64,000 nucleotides of DNA from JANOGU01 sp964602115 (GCA_964602115.1 CAZRQN010000001.1:17844-81843); one strand, 5' to 3'; shown: positions 16,629 to 25,409, numbered from the stretch's first letter. The notes: generated by a model from the letters alone, not told the origin. Program-made: numbers and translations.

Positions 16629-18140
16629 ATGAGCACGCTTGCTTCAATCCTCCGGCAGCACGCCGGCGACGCGATCGCGTTGCGCGCGGATGGCGCGCCG
16701 CCCCTGAGCTTTGCCGGGCTCAATGAGCTCGCGGCCGGCCTTGGCGGTTCCCTGCGCGCGGCCGGACTGGCACGGCAGGACCGGGTCGCCATCGTGTTGC
16801 CGAACGGGCCGCAGGCGGCCAGCGCCTTTGTGGCGGTCGCCGGCGCCTGTTCGGCGGCCCCGCTGAACCCCGCCTATACCGAGGCGGAGTTTGCCTTCTA
16901 CCTGACCGATCTGAACGTGAGGCTGTTGCTGACCGCCGACGCCGACGGCCCTGCCGCTCGGGCTGCCCGGACGGCCGGCGTGCCGGTGGCGTTGCTGCGT
17001 GGGGAGGCGGGCGCGCCGGCGGGCTGGTTTTCGACCGATCTTGCCCCAGGCGCCCCCCTTGATCCGGCCGAGGCGACCGCGGCGGACGAGGCGCTTGTGC
17101 TGCATACCTCGGGCACCACGGCCCGGCCGAAGATCGTGCCCCTGAGCCAGGAGAATATCACGGCCTCGGCCCGGCATGTCGCCGCCTCGCTGGCGCTGAG
17201 TCCGGCCGACCTTGGGCTCAACGTCATGCCGCTCTTCCATATCCACGGTCTGATCGCCTCGGTTCTTGCCTCGCTCGCGGCGGGGGCGGCGCTGCATGTG
17301 ACGCCGGGCTTCAATGCGCTGAAGTTCTTCGAGTGGCTGGGGGACGTGGGCCCGAGCTGGTACACGGCGGTGCCGACCATGCATCAGGCGATCCTGGCTC
17401 GCGCCCCGCGCAATACCGAGGCGGTGGCCGGGGCGCGGCTGCGCTTCATCCGATCCTCCTCCGCCTCGTTGCCGGCACCGGTTCTGGCGGAATTGGAGGC
17501 CACGTTCCGCTGCCCGGTGGTCGAGGCCTATGGCATGACCGAGGCCGCGCACCAGATGACGGCGAACCCACTGGGTGCCGCGCGCAAGCCCGGGTCGGTC
17601 GGCAGGCCCGCAGGGCCGGAGGTGGCGATCCTGACCGGGGCGGAGGTCACCATGGCGCCGGAGGTCCTGGGCGAAGTGGTGATCCGGGGCCCGAACGTGA
17701 CTGCGGGTTATGCGGCCAATCCTGCGGCCAATGCCGGGGCCTTCCACCAGGGCTGGTTCCGCACCGGCGATCAGGGGCGCTTCGATGCCGACGGCTTCCT
17801 GTTCCTGACCGGGCGCCTGAAGGAAATCATCAACCGGGGCGGCGAAAAGGTCTCGCCACGCGAGGTGGACGATGTGCTGATGGAGCATCCCGCCATCGGC
17901 CTCGCCGTCACCTTTGCCATCCCGCACCGGGCTTTGGGTGAGGAAGTCGGTGCGGCGGTGGTGCTGAGGGAGGGTGCGGCGGCCACGCCCGAGGAGATCC
18001 GCGCCTTTGCCGCCGCGCGGCTCGCCGCCTTCAAAGTGCCGCGCAGGGTACTGATTCTGGATGATATTCCCAAGGGTGCGACCGGTAAGATGCAGCGGAT
18101 CGGGTTGGCGGCAAAGCTCGGGCTGGGGGAAGAGGCATGA
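16629..18140 (+). CDS. AMP-dependent acyl-CoA synthetase (oxalyl-CoA synthetase-like)
   Basis: 503 residues from ATG 16629, preceded by GGGAAGG. ANL motifs are LHTSGTTARPKIVPLSQENI (about residue 160; the SGTT-x-RPK form recalls the AAE3/Pcs60 oxalyl-CoA synthetase group), VEAYGMTEAAHQM, WFRTGDQGRFD, GRLKEIINRGGEKVSPREV and C-terminal PKGATGKMQR with the catalytic Lys. It makes a CoA thioester from a short or dicarboxylic acid. It overlaps the PanE-like gene by 4 bp (ATGA), a strong sign of a joint pathway. It is divergent from the LacI-type gene. Confidence 0.87.
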   Translation: MSTLASILRQHAGDAIALRADGAPPLSFAGLNELAAGLGGSLRAAGLARQDRVAIVLPNGPQAASAFVAVAGACSAAPLNPAYTEAEFAFYLTDLNVRLLLTADADGPAARAARTAGVPVALLRGEAGAPAGWFSTDLAPGAPLDPAEATAADEALVLHTSGTTARPKIVPLSQENITASARHVAASLALSPADLGLNVMPLFHIHGLIASVLASLAAGAALHVTPGFNALKFFEWLGDVGPSWYTAVPTMHQAILARAPRNTEAVAGARLRFIRSSSASLPAPVLAELEATFRCPVVEAYGMTEAAHQMTANPLGAARKPGSVGRPAGPEVAILTGAEVTMAPEVLGEVVIRGPNVTAGYAANPAANAGAFHQGWFRTGDQGRFDADGFLFLTGRLKEIINRGGEKVSPREVDDVLMEHPAIGLAVTFAIPHRALGEEVGAAVVLREGAAATPEEIRAFAAARLAAFKVPRRVLILDDIPKGATGKMQRIGLAAKLGLGEEA

Positions 18141-19168
18141 AGGTCTGCGTCTTCGGCGCCGGCGCCATCGGCGGCCTTCTCGCCCATGCGCTGCATCGGG
18201 GCGGTGCCGAGGTTTCGTTGGTGGCACGCGGCCCGCATCTGGCTGCGCTGCGCGAGAACGGTCTGACGCTGGAGCGTGACGGGGCGCGCGAGGTGCTGCG
18301 CCTGCCTGCGACCGGCGATGCCGCCAGCCTTGGCGTGCAGGACTATGTCGTCATCGCGCTCAAGGCCCAGGCGGTGCCGGCGGCGGTGCCGGCGGTCCTG
18401 CCCCTGCTCGGGCCGGAGACGGCGGTGGTGCCGGCGGTCAACGGCCTTCCCTGGTGGTATTTCCACCGGGCGGGGACGGGAACCGCGCTCGACGACCATC
18501 CGGTGGAGACGGTGGATCCCGGCGGCGCGCAATGGTCGGGCTTCGGACCGCAGCGCGCCATCGGCTGCGTCGTCTATCCCGCCTGCGAGGTCGTGACGCC
18601 CGGCATCGTCCGCCATCTCGGCGGCGACCGGGTGACGCTGGGCGAGCCGGACGGCAGCATGAGCGCCCGGGCGTTGTCTTTGTCCAGAGTGCTGGGCAAG
18701 GGCGGGCTGCGCGCACCGGTCAAGTCGCGGCTGCGCGACGAGATCTGGGTCAAGCTGATCGGCAATGCCACATTCAACCCCGTCTCCGCACTTACCGGGG
18801 CAAGCCTTGATCTCCTCGGCGGCGATCCCGGGTGCCGGGCAGTGATCCGCGCCGCGATGACCGAGGCCCGCGCGGTGGGCGAGGCGCTGGGAGCGCATTT
18901 CGCTGTGGAGATCGAGCGGCGGATCGACGGCGGGGCAGAGATCGTCGGCCACAAGCCTTCGACCCGCCACGACATCGAGGCCGGTCGCCCGGTGGAACTG
19001 GACGCGCTGGTCTCCACCGTCCAGGAACTGGCCCGCCGCCTCGGCCGCGCCACGCCGGTGCTCGACACGGTGGCCGCGCTGGCGCGGATGCAGGCGGAGG
19101 TTCTGGGCCTTTACAGCCGCAGGCCCGGCGTGGAGGCCGCAATCGCCGGGCTTGCGCCGGCAGGATAG
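18137..19168 (+). CDS. Ketopantoate reductase (PanE/ApbA) family protein
   Basis: 343 residues, longer than E. coli PanE (~300). The N-terminal NADP-binding fold begins VCVFGAGAIGGLLAHALHRGGAEVSLVARG. The C-terminal domain has IWVKLIGNATFNPVSALTG, carrying the expected catalytic Lys and Asn, and PSTRHDIEAGRPVELDAL, the substrate-binding block. It reduces a 2-keto-3-hydroxy acid to the diol acid, or the reverse. Coupled to the ligase by an ATGA overlap. With a PanB-like gene 3 kb away under a LacI-type regulator, a role in catabolism of a branched hydroxy acid is possible; housekeeping pantothenate synthesis is the alternative. Confidence 0.87.
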   Translation: MKVCVFGAGAIGGLLAHALHRGGAEVSLVARGPHLAALRENGLTLERDGAREVLRLPATGDAASLGVQDYVVIALKAQAVPAAVPAVLPLLGPETAVVPAVNGLPWWYFHRAGTGTALDDHPVETVDPGGAQWSGFGPQRAIGCVVYPACEVVTPGIVRHLGGDRVTLGEPDGSMSARALSLSRVLGKGGLRAPVKSRLRDEIWVKLIGNATFNPVSALTGASLDLLGGDPGCRAVIRAAMTEARAVGEALGAHFAVEIERRIDGGAEIVGHKPSTRHDIEAGRPVELDALVSTVQELARRLGRATPVLDTVAALARMQAEVLGLYSRRPGVEAAIAGLAPAG

Positions 19169-19229
19169 CCGGTGGTTCGCCAGATCGGCAGGACAGGGAC
19201 ACGGCCGGGGATCTTCTGCGGCGACGGCG

Positions 19230-20375
19230 CTAGTCGAGCGTGCGGCGGAAGCGCCGGAGCGCCAGGAGCGAGAAGACAAGGACGAAGACGCCGAGCAGGA
19301 CCATATGTCCGGCCACCGCCGGCCAGTCGGCCCCCTTGAGCATGATCGCGCGGATGAATCGCAGGAAATGGGTCAATGGCAGCACCTCGCCCAAGGTCTG
19401 CGCCCATCCGGGCATGCCCCTGAACGGAAACATGAAACCCGAAAGCAGCAGCGAGGGCAGGAAGTAGAAGAACGTGAGCTGCATCGCCTGCATCTGCGTC
19501 CGCGCAATGGTCGAGATCAGGTAGCCGAGCAGCACCAGCGCCATCACGAACAGGCCGACGCCCGCGAGGAGCAGCGGCAGGCTGCCGACGAAGGGGACGT
19601 TGAAGACGAGCCGCGCAGCGGACAGGACCACCGTCACCTGCACCGCGCCCACCGCGAAATACGGCAGGACCTTTCCCAGCATCACCTCGGCCGGGGTGAC
19701 GGGCATGGCGAGCAGGTTTTCCATCGTTCCCCGCTCGATTTCGCGGGTCAGCGCCATGGAGGTCATCATCACCATGGTCATTTGCAGGATGACGCCCAGA
19801 AGCCCGGGAACGATGTTGTACTGGGTGATGCCCTCGGGGTTGTAGCGGCGGTGGACGACGACCGACAGCTGCGATGCGGCGCGGGCCAGCGCCTCCGCTT
19901 CGCCCCCGGTCTCGCGCTGGAGCGCATCGGCGGCCACGGTGCCGAGGGTCGAGATCGCGCCGGAGGCCACGGAAGGGTCGGTCGCATCGGCCTCGATCAG
20001 GATCTGGGGGTGGTCGCCGCGCAGCACCCGGTGGCCGAAGTCCGAGGGCACCGTCACCACGAAGCTGACATCCCCGCGCGCGATCAGGAACTCCGCTTCG
20101 GCCGCCGTGATGCCCACATGGGTGAAGAGGTAATAGCCGGTGGTCTCCAGCGCGCTGACCATGGCGCGGGTGAACCGGTCCTGGGTGGGCGCGACCAGCG
20201 CCGCCGGCAGGTGCTTGGGGTCGCTGTTGATCGCGAAGCCGAAGAGCATCAGCTGCATCAGCGGCACGCCGATCATCATCGCAAAGGTGATGCGGTCGCG
20301 CCGCATCTGGATCACTTCCTTGGCGATCAGGGCGCGCAGGCGGCGAAACGAAAAGAGGTTGCGCAGCGTGCTCAT
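19230..20375 (-). CDS. ABC-2 type exporter permease
   Basis: 381 residues. An N-terminal membrane helix (MIGVPLMQLMLFGFAIN) is followed by a large periplasmic loop to about residue 175, then five membrane helices (MVMMTSMALTREIERGTMENLLAMPV, YFAVGAVQVTVVLSAA, LLLAGVGLFVMALVLLG, ...), the YhhJ/YbhS layout. The REIERGTMENLL motif is the typical ABC-2 membrane signature. ATG 20375 overlaps the ATPase stop (ATGA). Only one permease follows, whereas the related E. coli ybhGFSR operon has two; this one may homodimerise. Confidence 0.9.
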   Translation of the reverse strand: MSTLRNLFSFRRLRALIAKEVIQMRRDRITFAMMIGVPLMQLMLFGFAINSDPKHLPAALVAPTQDRFTRAMVSALETTGYYLFTHVGITAAEAEFLIARGDVSFVVTVPSDFGHRVLRGDHPQILIEADATDPSVASGAISTLGTVAADALQRETGGEAEALARAASQLSVVVHRRYNPEGITQYNIVPGLLGVILQMTMVMMTSMALTREIERGTMENLLAMPVTPAEVMLGKVLPYFAVGAVQVTVVLSAARLVFNVPFVGSLPLLLAGVGLFVMALVLLGYLISTIARTQMQAMQLTFFYFLPSLLLSGFMFPFRGMPGWAQTLGEVLPLTHFLRFIRAIMLKGADWPAVAGHMVLLGVFVLVFSLLALRRFRRTLD

Positions 20376-21298
20376 GCGGCATTGTCCCGGGCTTCGCCCA
20401 TCAGCTGGATGAAGACGTCCTCCAGGCTCGGGGGGGCCTCGTGCAGCGCCGTCCCGGTGTCACTGGCGATGGCACTTGCCGAGGCCAGAAGTGCCGGCCT
20501 GTCGCGTCCGATGACATGCAGCGCATTGCCATAGGCCGCGATCTGGTCGATCCCCGGCATGCCGCGCAGTCGGCGCGCGGCTTCGGGCGTGCCGGGCCCT
20601 TCCAGAACCACCGTGGTCAGGCCCGCGTCGCGGACCATTTCGGCCACGGTCCCCTGCGCGACCAGTCTGCCATAGGCAATGTAGTTGATCCGGTGGCAGC
20701 GCTCGGCCTCATCCATGTAATGGGTGGAGACGAGGACAGTCAGGCCCCCGGCGGCAAGCTGATGGATCTCGTCCCAGAACTCGCGCCGCGCCTTGGGATC
20801 GACGCCGGCGGTGGGCTCGTCGAGCATCAGCAGGCGCGGTCGGTGCATGATGCACGCGGCAAGCGCCAGCCGTTGCTTCCATCCACCCGAGAGCGAGCCC
20901 GCAAGCTGACCCTTGCGCGAGGTCAGCCCCAGATCGGCCAGCGTGTCGGCCACCGCCCGCCTGGGCGAAGTCAGGCCGTAGAGCCCGGCGACGAAATTGA
21001 GGTTCTCCTCGATCGTCAGGTCTTCGTAGAAGGAAAAGCGCTGGGTCATGTAGCCGACCTCGCGCTTGATCGCCGCGCCTTCGCGCCGGATGTCGTGGCC
21101 GAGGACCTGGCCTTCACCGGCATCGGGCTTCAGCAGGCCACACATCAGCCGAATGGTCGTGGTCTTTCCCGAGCCGTTGGGGCCGAGGAACCCCGCGATC
21201 TCGCCGGCCTGAACCGTCATCGACACATGGTCAACGACCGTCCGCCCGTTGAAGCGCTTGACCAGGCCCGCGACGTCGATGGCTGGCCGCGCGCTCAC
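20372..21298 (-). CDS. ABC exporter ATP-binding protein
   Basis: 308 residues from GTG 21298, which overlaps the HlyD stop (GTGA). Walker A is GFLGPNGSGKTTTIRLMCGL (about residue 38), signature LAGSLSGGWKQRLALAACIM and Walker B LLMLDEPTAGVDP, all CcmA/YbhF type. It is a single NBD followed by an ~80-residue C-terminal extension. It energises export by the permease encoded next. Its size and order match one half of E. coli YbhF/YhiH. Confidence 0.93.
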   Translation of the reverse strand: MSARPAIDVAGLVKRFNGRTVVDHVSMTVQAGEIAGFLGPNGSGKTTTIRLMCGLLKPDAGEGQVLGHDIRREGAAIKREVGYMTQRFSFYEDLTIEENLNFVAGLYGLTSPRRAVADTLADLGLTSRKGQLAGSLSGGWKQRLALAACIMHRPRLLMLDEPTAGVDPKARREFWDEIHQLAAGGLTVLVSTHYMDEAERCHRINYIAYGRLVAQGTVAEMVRDAGLTTVVLEGPGTPEAARRLRGMPGIDQIAAYGNALHVIGRDRPALLASASAIASDTGTALHEAPPSLEDVFIQLMGEARDNAA

Positions 21299-22242
21299 GG
21301 TCCGGCCTCATGGAGATCGACATCGACGATCTGGCCGGGTTTCAAGACCGTGCCACCGACGGGGCGGGCTTCGACGAGATACACGAGCTTCTGCCGGCTC
21401 TCGACGGAATAGATGACCGGAGGCGTGAACTCCGGCCCGTCGGCAATGTAGCTGACGGCAGCGGTCATTCCCGGCGGGCAGCTGTCGCAGCGCAGGTCGA
21501 GCAGGTCGCCGGGCAGGACGCGGGACAGCGCGGCTTCCGGCAGGTAGAGGCGCAGCTTGACCGCACCGTCGGGGAGGATCGACAGGATCGGCTGGCCGGC
21601 GGAGGCGACCTCGCCCGGGCGCCGTATGATGTCGGTCACGGTGCCGGTGGCGGGCGCGGTCAATTCGCGCTGGTCGAGGGTCCAGCGCGCGTGGTCCCGC
21701 GCCGCTGTCGCCTCGCGCAGGCCGGCCTCGGCGGCGGCGATCTCGCCCGCGCGCGCCGGAAGCCGGGCTACGGCAAGATTGGCCTCGATCTCGGCCACCC
21801 GCGCCTCGGCCATTTCGGCGGACGTTGCTGCGTCGTCGCGCTGGGTTTCCGTGGCGATCCCGCGCCCGGCAAGGCCGATGAGCCGATCGGCATTCCTGCG
21901 CGCTTCTCCGGCCTGGGCCCGGGCCGAAGCGAGCGCGGCCTCGATCACCTGAATTTCCTCCGGCCGCTTGCCCTGCCTGAGGTTGGCGAGCTGGCTCTCG
22001 GACCGCGACAGCGCGGCCTCCGCCTGCGCCAGGGCGATCTCGGCGTCGCGCCGTTCCAGCAGCACAAGGGGTTGCCCTTCGCTGACCCGGTCCCCGGTGG
22101 CGACGGGAAGGGCGAGAATCTGGGCTGCGGAGACCGGGGCGATCAGCACATATTCGCCTTCGACATAGCCGGTGGCGAGCGGCATGGTCGGGTTGCAGCT
22201 GTCGAACAGCGCAGAGACCAGCGGGACGGCGCATAGAAACAT
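21295..22242 (-). CDS. HlyD-family membrane fusion protein
   Basis: 315 residues from ATG 22242, one base after the TetR stop codon. A short hydrophobic leader with a possible, imperfect lipobox (ALFDSC) precedes ATGYVEGEYVLIAPVSAAQI, the YbhG/YhiI N-terminal block. A long alanine/glutamate-rich coiled-coil hairpin (about residues 65-165) and a barrel domain (GTVTDIIRRPGEVASAGQPIL) follow. It links the ABC exporter to an outer-membrane channel. Usual relatives export drugs such as cephalosporins or chloramphenicol; the substrate here is unknown. Confidence 0.88.
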   Translation of the reverse strand: MFLCAVPLVSALFDSCNPTMPLATGYVEGEYVLIAPVSAAQILALPVATGDRVSEGQPLVLLERRDAEIALAQAEAALSRSESQLANLRQGKRPEEIQVIEAALASARAQAGEARRNADRLIGLAGRGIATETQRDDAATSAEMAEARVAEIEANLAVARLPARAGEIAAAEAGLREATAARDHARWTLDQRELTAPATGTVTDIIRRPGEVASAGQPILSILPDGAVKLRLYLPEAALSRVLPGDLLDLRCDSCPPGMTAAVSYIADGPEFTPPVIYSVESRQKLVYLVEARPVGGTVLKPGQIVDVDLHEAGP

Positions 22243-22243
22243 T

Positions 22244-22888
22244 TCAGGCTCCCTTTCCGGCGTCCAGAAGGGCGTCGAGCGTTGCGATGATCCTTGCGGT
22301 AATGAGGTCGATTTCTGTTGGCCCGACCGTTTCCCATCCCATCCGGCGGGAGACGACAGGCTGGCCGATGCGGAAGTAGAAGATCTGGCCGATGACGGAA
22401 AAGACGGCAAGGCGAACCGCCTCGCTCTCGGGCTCCGTTCCCGTCGCCGTGCCCCAGAGCCAGCACAGCCTGCGGTGAACCGGCTCGGCGAACTTGCGAT
22501 AGACGGTATCGAGCCCGGGCCCGTCCTCGGACAGTTCGCGCAACATGAAGGGGACCAGTTCGCTCGCGCCCTCGGCGCCGATCAGGAAACGCGCCATGGC
22601 GCGGATGAAGGCCTTCACCTCGTTCCTGGCCATCAAGGGGCTCGGTTCGGCCGAGACCTGCGCGGCAGCCATCGCGGCGCTCATCCGGCGGCCGAAGTCC
22701 TCCGCGCAGGCCAGGCGCAGTCCTTCCTTTCCCCCGAAGTGGTAAGTGATGGCGGCGATATTGGCCCCGGCCTCGTTTGCCAACTGGCGGACGGAAGTTG
22801 CCGCAAAGCCCTGTCTGCCGAAGAGCCTGATCCCCGCCGCAATCAGGGAATCGCGGGTGCGGTCTGAAGGGGAGGAGGCTTCGGTCAT
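22244..22888 (-). CDS. TetR-family regulator (CecR-like)
   Basis: 214 residues from ATG 22888. The HTH is RDSLIAAGIRLFGRQGFAATSVRQLANEAGANIAAITYHFGGKEGL, with the AITYHF helix typical of the CecR/YbiH (DUF1956) group. The C-terminal ligand-binding domain contains FMLRELSEDGPGLDTVYRKFAEP. It is the first gene of the exporter operon and probably autorepresses; a perfect palindrome lies 15-24 bp upstream of its start. Confidence 0.9.
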   Translation of the reverse strand: MTEASSPSDRTRDSLIAAGIRLFGRQGFAATSVRQLANEAGANIAAITYHFGGKEGLRLACAEDFGRRMSAAMAAAQVSAEPSPLMARNEVKAFIRAMARFLIGAEGASELVPFMLRELSEDGPGLDTVYRKFAEPVHRRLCWLWGTATGTEPESEAVRLAVFSVIGQIFYFRIGQPVVSRRMGWETVGPTEIDLITARIIATLDALLDAGKGA

Positions 22889-22902
22889 GGCTCCACTATA
22901 TT

Positions 22903-22912
22903 CAAACGTTTG
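22903..22912. promoter_or_regulatory. Candidate TetR operator CAAACGTTTG
   Basis: A perfect 10-bp palindrome embedded in an AT-rich patch (TATATTCAAACGTTTGTTTT) directly in front of the TetR start. Its position over the presumed promoter of the tetR-hlyD-ABC operon is what an autorepressor site would show. Confidence 0.6.
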
Positions 22913-23078
22913 TTTTAATGCAACGCCGGGCCGCCCCGCCCGCAACAAGACGGCGAAGGATCGCGTCGGTCCGCGACTGGTGACTTCGGCGCCGCGCCGG
23001 CGCCGGGTCCTCCCGCGTTTGCGGCGGCGTCACAAAACCTTCACTGGCGGTCCAGGACGGTTCCTGTAATCCGGAATT

Positions 23079-23918
23079 ATGGAACACGCCGCCGCCGCCC
23101 GCGCCCTTTCAACCCTTGGCCATCCCGACAGGCTCGCAGTCTTCCGCCTGCTGATGCGCTTTGCCCCGCAAGGCGCACGCCCGACTGAAATTGCCGCAGC
23201 GCTCGGGCTCAAGTCGAATACGCTGTCGCACCACCTTTCCGACCTTGCGTCGGCAGGGCTGGCGCGGGTCACGCGGCAAGGCCGGTCGCTGCACTATTCC
23301 GTCAACCTTGACCTGACCCAGGGCCTGATCGGCTATCTGGCGCTCGATGTCGGCCGGGCGCGGTCCGATCTGCTTCCGCCGGTCCTTTCCGACCAAAGGC
23401 ACTCCTCCATGAGCGACACCTGCTTCGACGTGCTGTTCATCTGCTCGGGAAATTCGGCCCGGTCGATCTTTGCCGAGGCGCTGCTGCGGGACCTGGGCAG
23501 CGGCAGGTTCCGGGCCTTCTCGGCCGGCACACACCCGAACGCGGCCGTCCATCCGCTGGCGCTAGAGGTCCTGCGCCGCAACGGCCACCGCACCTCGGAC
23601 CTGCGACCGAAACACATCTCCGAATTCCGCCAACCGGGCTCTGCCGGAATGGATTTCGTGTTCACGGTCTGCGACACCGCCGCCGCCGAGGAATGCCCTC
23701 CGTGGTCGGGTCAGCCGATCACCGGCCACTGGGGATTGCCCGACCCGGTCAAGGCCGAAGGCAGCGAGACGGAGAAGGCGCTGGCGTTCGCCCAGACCTA
23801 CGGCATGCTCCGCCGCCGCATCCAGGCTTTCGTGGCCTTGCCCTTCGACAGCCTCGGCCGGATGTCGCTTCAGGCCCGCGTCGATGCCATCGGCAGCGAA
23901 GCGCTGGCGCAGGACTGA
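23079..23918 (+). CDS. ArsR-ArsC fusion: arsenic repressor fused to low-MW-phosphatase-type arsenate reductase
   Basis: 279 residues. Residues 1-~100 are an ArsR winged HTH (ARPTEIAAALGLKSNTLSHHLSDLASAGLARVTRQGRSLHYSVN). Residues ~115-279 are an ArsC of the low-molecular-weight phosphatase fold, with the P-loop FICSGNSARSIFAEALL (CxxxxxR), TVCDTAAAEECP (second and third cysteines) and the Asp of LPDPVKA. There is no cysteine in the ArsR half, so the usual CxC arsenite site is missing; sensing might use ArsC cysteines or others. It is first in the arsenic operon, with ArsJ downstream. Confidence 0.88.
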   Translation: MEHAAAARALSTLGHPDRLAVFRLLMRFAPQGARPTEIAAALGLKSNTLSHHLSDLASAGLARVTRQGRSLHYSVNLDLTQGLIGYLALDVGRARSDLLPPVLSDQRHSSMSDTCFDVLFICSGNSARSIFAEALLRDLGSGRFRAFSAGTHPNAAVHPLALEVLRRNGHRTSDLRPKHISEFRQPGSAGMDFVFTVCDTAAAEECPPWSGQPITGHWGLPDPVKAEGSETEKALAFAQTYGMLRRRIQAFVALPFDSLGRMSLQARVDAIGSEALAQD

Positions 23919-23922
23919 TCCC

Positions 23923-24153
23923 ATGCGTTGCATCGTCCTCTTCCTGATTGCAGCGGCTGTGTCGCCGCCCGAGGCGGGCGTCGGTCCGCTGATCGGCGGC
24001 GCAGACCTATGCAAGACCGCCGCGCCCTCCGGGCCCGAGCAGGCTGCCGGGGCGGGAAAGACGCTGTCCAGCGCGGCAGTGGAGGATGGCGGCGCGCCGG
24101 CCGGCCGCGTTTTCGGGTCCGGCCTCGCCCGCCTGACCGGGAGGCCGGCGTGA
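23923..24153 (+). CDS. Small ORF between arsRC and arsJ, possible secreted peptide
   Basis: 76 residues from ATG 23923, 4 bp after the ArsR-ArsC stop; the stop overlaps the arsJ GTG start (GTGA). The N-terminus MRCIVLFLIAAAVSPPEAG looks like a short signal sequence, followed by a Gly/Ala/Pro-rich region with a single additional Cys (GADLCKT). I recognise no family. Tight coupling on both sides favours a real gene, but low-complexity coding in GC-rich DNA could also leave the frame open by chance. Confidence 0.45.
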   Translation: MRCIVLFLIAAAVSPPEAGVGPLIGGADLCKTAAPSGPEQAAGAGKTLSSAAVEDGGAPAGRVFGSGLARLTGRPA

Positions 24154-25409
24154 GGGGCGCTGCCGCCAAGACGAACTCGCTGCGCGCCTATGCGGCGGTG
24201 ACCGCAGCCTATTGGGCCTTCATGCTGTCGGACGGCGCGCTCAGGATGCTGGTGCTGCTGCATTTCAACGGCCTTGGCTTCACGCCGGTGCAACTGGCCT
24301 GGCTGTTCCTTCTTTACGAGCTTGCCGGGATCGCGACCAATCTGGCCGCCGGCTGGCTTGCCGCAAGGTTCGGGCTTGCCGCAACGCTCTACGCCGGGCT
24401 GTCGCTCCAGACTGGCGCGCTGCTGGCGCTGACCCGGCTTGATCCGTCATGGAGCATGGCAACTTCGGTCGTCTTTGTCATGGCCGTGCAGGGTGTGTCT
24501 GGCGCGGCCAAGGACCTGGCCAAGATGTCCTCGAAGTCGGCGGTCAAGCTGCTTGCCCCTGCCGGGGAAGGCGGATTGTTCCGCTGGGTGGCGTGGCTCA
24601 CGGGTTCGAAGAATGCGGTGAAGGGCCTGGGCTTCTTCCTGGGCGCGGCACTTCTTGCCCTCGCAGGTTTCGCAACGGCGCTTTGGGGAATGGCGCTGGG
24701 TCTGGCCGCGATCCTGCTCGCGTTGGTTCTGTTCCTGCCCTCCGGCCTGCCGGGGCGGATGAGAGCGGAAGACGAATGGTCGGGCTGGCGGTCGCGCGAC
24801 ACCCGCGTCAATCGCCTGTCTCTCGCCCGCATGTTCCTTTTCGGGGCGCGCGATGTCTGGTTCGTGGTCGGCATCCCGGTCTATTTCCAGGCGGTGCTGT
24901 CGGACGGCACGGCCGAGGGCCGGCGCGAGGCCTTCTTCCTCGTCGGCGGTTTCATGGCCTTGTGGATCATCGCCTATGGCGCAGTACAGGGGCTTGCCCC
25001 CCGCCTCCTCGGGGCGAAAGGGCAGGGCGAAGCCGAGACGAAGCGCAGTGCGGTGTTCTGGTCCGGCATGCTTGTGCCTGTGCCGCTGGTGCTTGCTGCG
25101 GCGGCCTGGGCGGCAGGCGGCGCCACGCCTTGGCTTACGGTCGCGCTTGTCGCAGGGCTTCTGGTCTTCGGTTTCGTCTTCGCGGTGAATTCCGCGCTCC
25201 ATTCCTACCTGATCCTCGCCTTCGGCGCTGCGGAGCGGATCACCCGCGACGTAGGCTTCTACTACATGGCCAATGCCGCCGGCCGCCTGATCGGGACCCT
25301 GCTTTCCGGGGTGAGTTTCCAGTTTGGCGGCTTGCCGCTCTGCCTTGTCACGGCCGGGGTCATGGCCGGCGCGAGCTGGCTCGCCGCGCGCCGGCTGGAG
25401 GCCGGCTGA
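24150..25409 (+). CDS. arsJ: ArsJ-like MFS organoarsenical efflux transporter
   Basis: 419 residues from GTG 24150, preceded by GGGAGG; length fits ArsJ (~410). Ten to twelve membrane segments. ArsJ-typical blocks are LRAYAAVTAAYWAFMLSDGALRMLVLLHFNGLGFTP at the N-terminus, QGVSGAAKDLAKMSSKSAVKLL (about residues 115-135) and TGSKNAVKGLGFFLG. ArsJ extrudes 1-arseno-3-phosphoglycerate made by a GAPDH usually encoded next to it. No gapdh gene lies in this window next to arsJ, so the housekeeping GAPDH would have to serve. It follows the ArsR-ArsC fusion on the same strand. Confidence 0.9.
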   Translation: MRGAAAKTNSLRAYAAVTAAYWAFMLSDGALRMLVLLHFNGLGFTPVQLAWLFLLYELAGIATNLAAGWLAARFGLAATLYAGLSLQTGALLALTRLDPSWSMATSVVFVMAVQGVSGAAKDLAKMSSKSAVKLLAPAGEGGLFRWVAWLTGSKNAVKGLGFFLGAALLALAGFATALWGMALGLAAILLALVLFLPSGLPGRMRAEDEWSGWRSRDTRVNRLSLARMFLFGARDVWFVVGIPVYFQAVLSDGTAEGRREAFFLVGGFMALWIIAYGAVQGLAPRLLGAKGQGEAETKRSAVFWSGMLVPVPLVLAAAAWAAGGATPWLTVALVAGLLVFGFVFAVNSALHSYLILAFGAAERITRDVGFYYMANAAGRLIGTLLSGVSFQFGGLPLCLVTAGVMAGASWLAARRLEAG

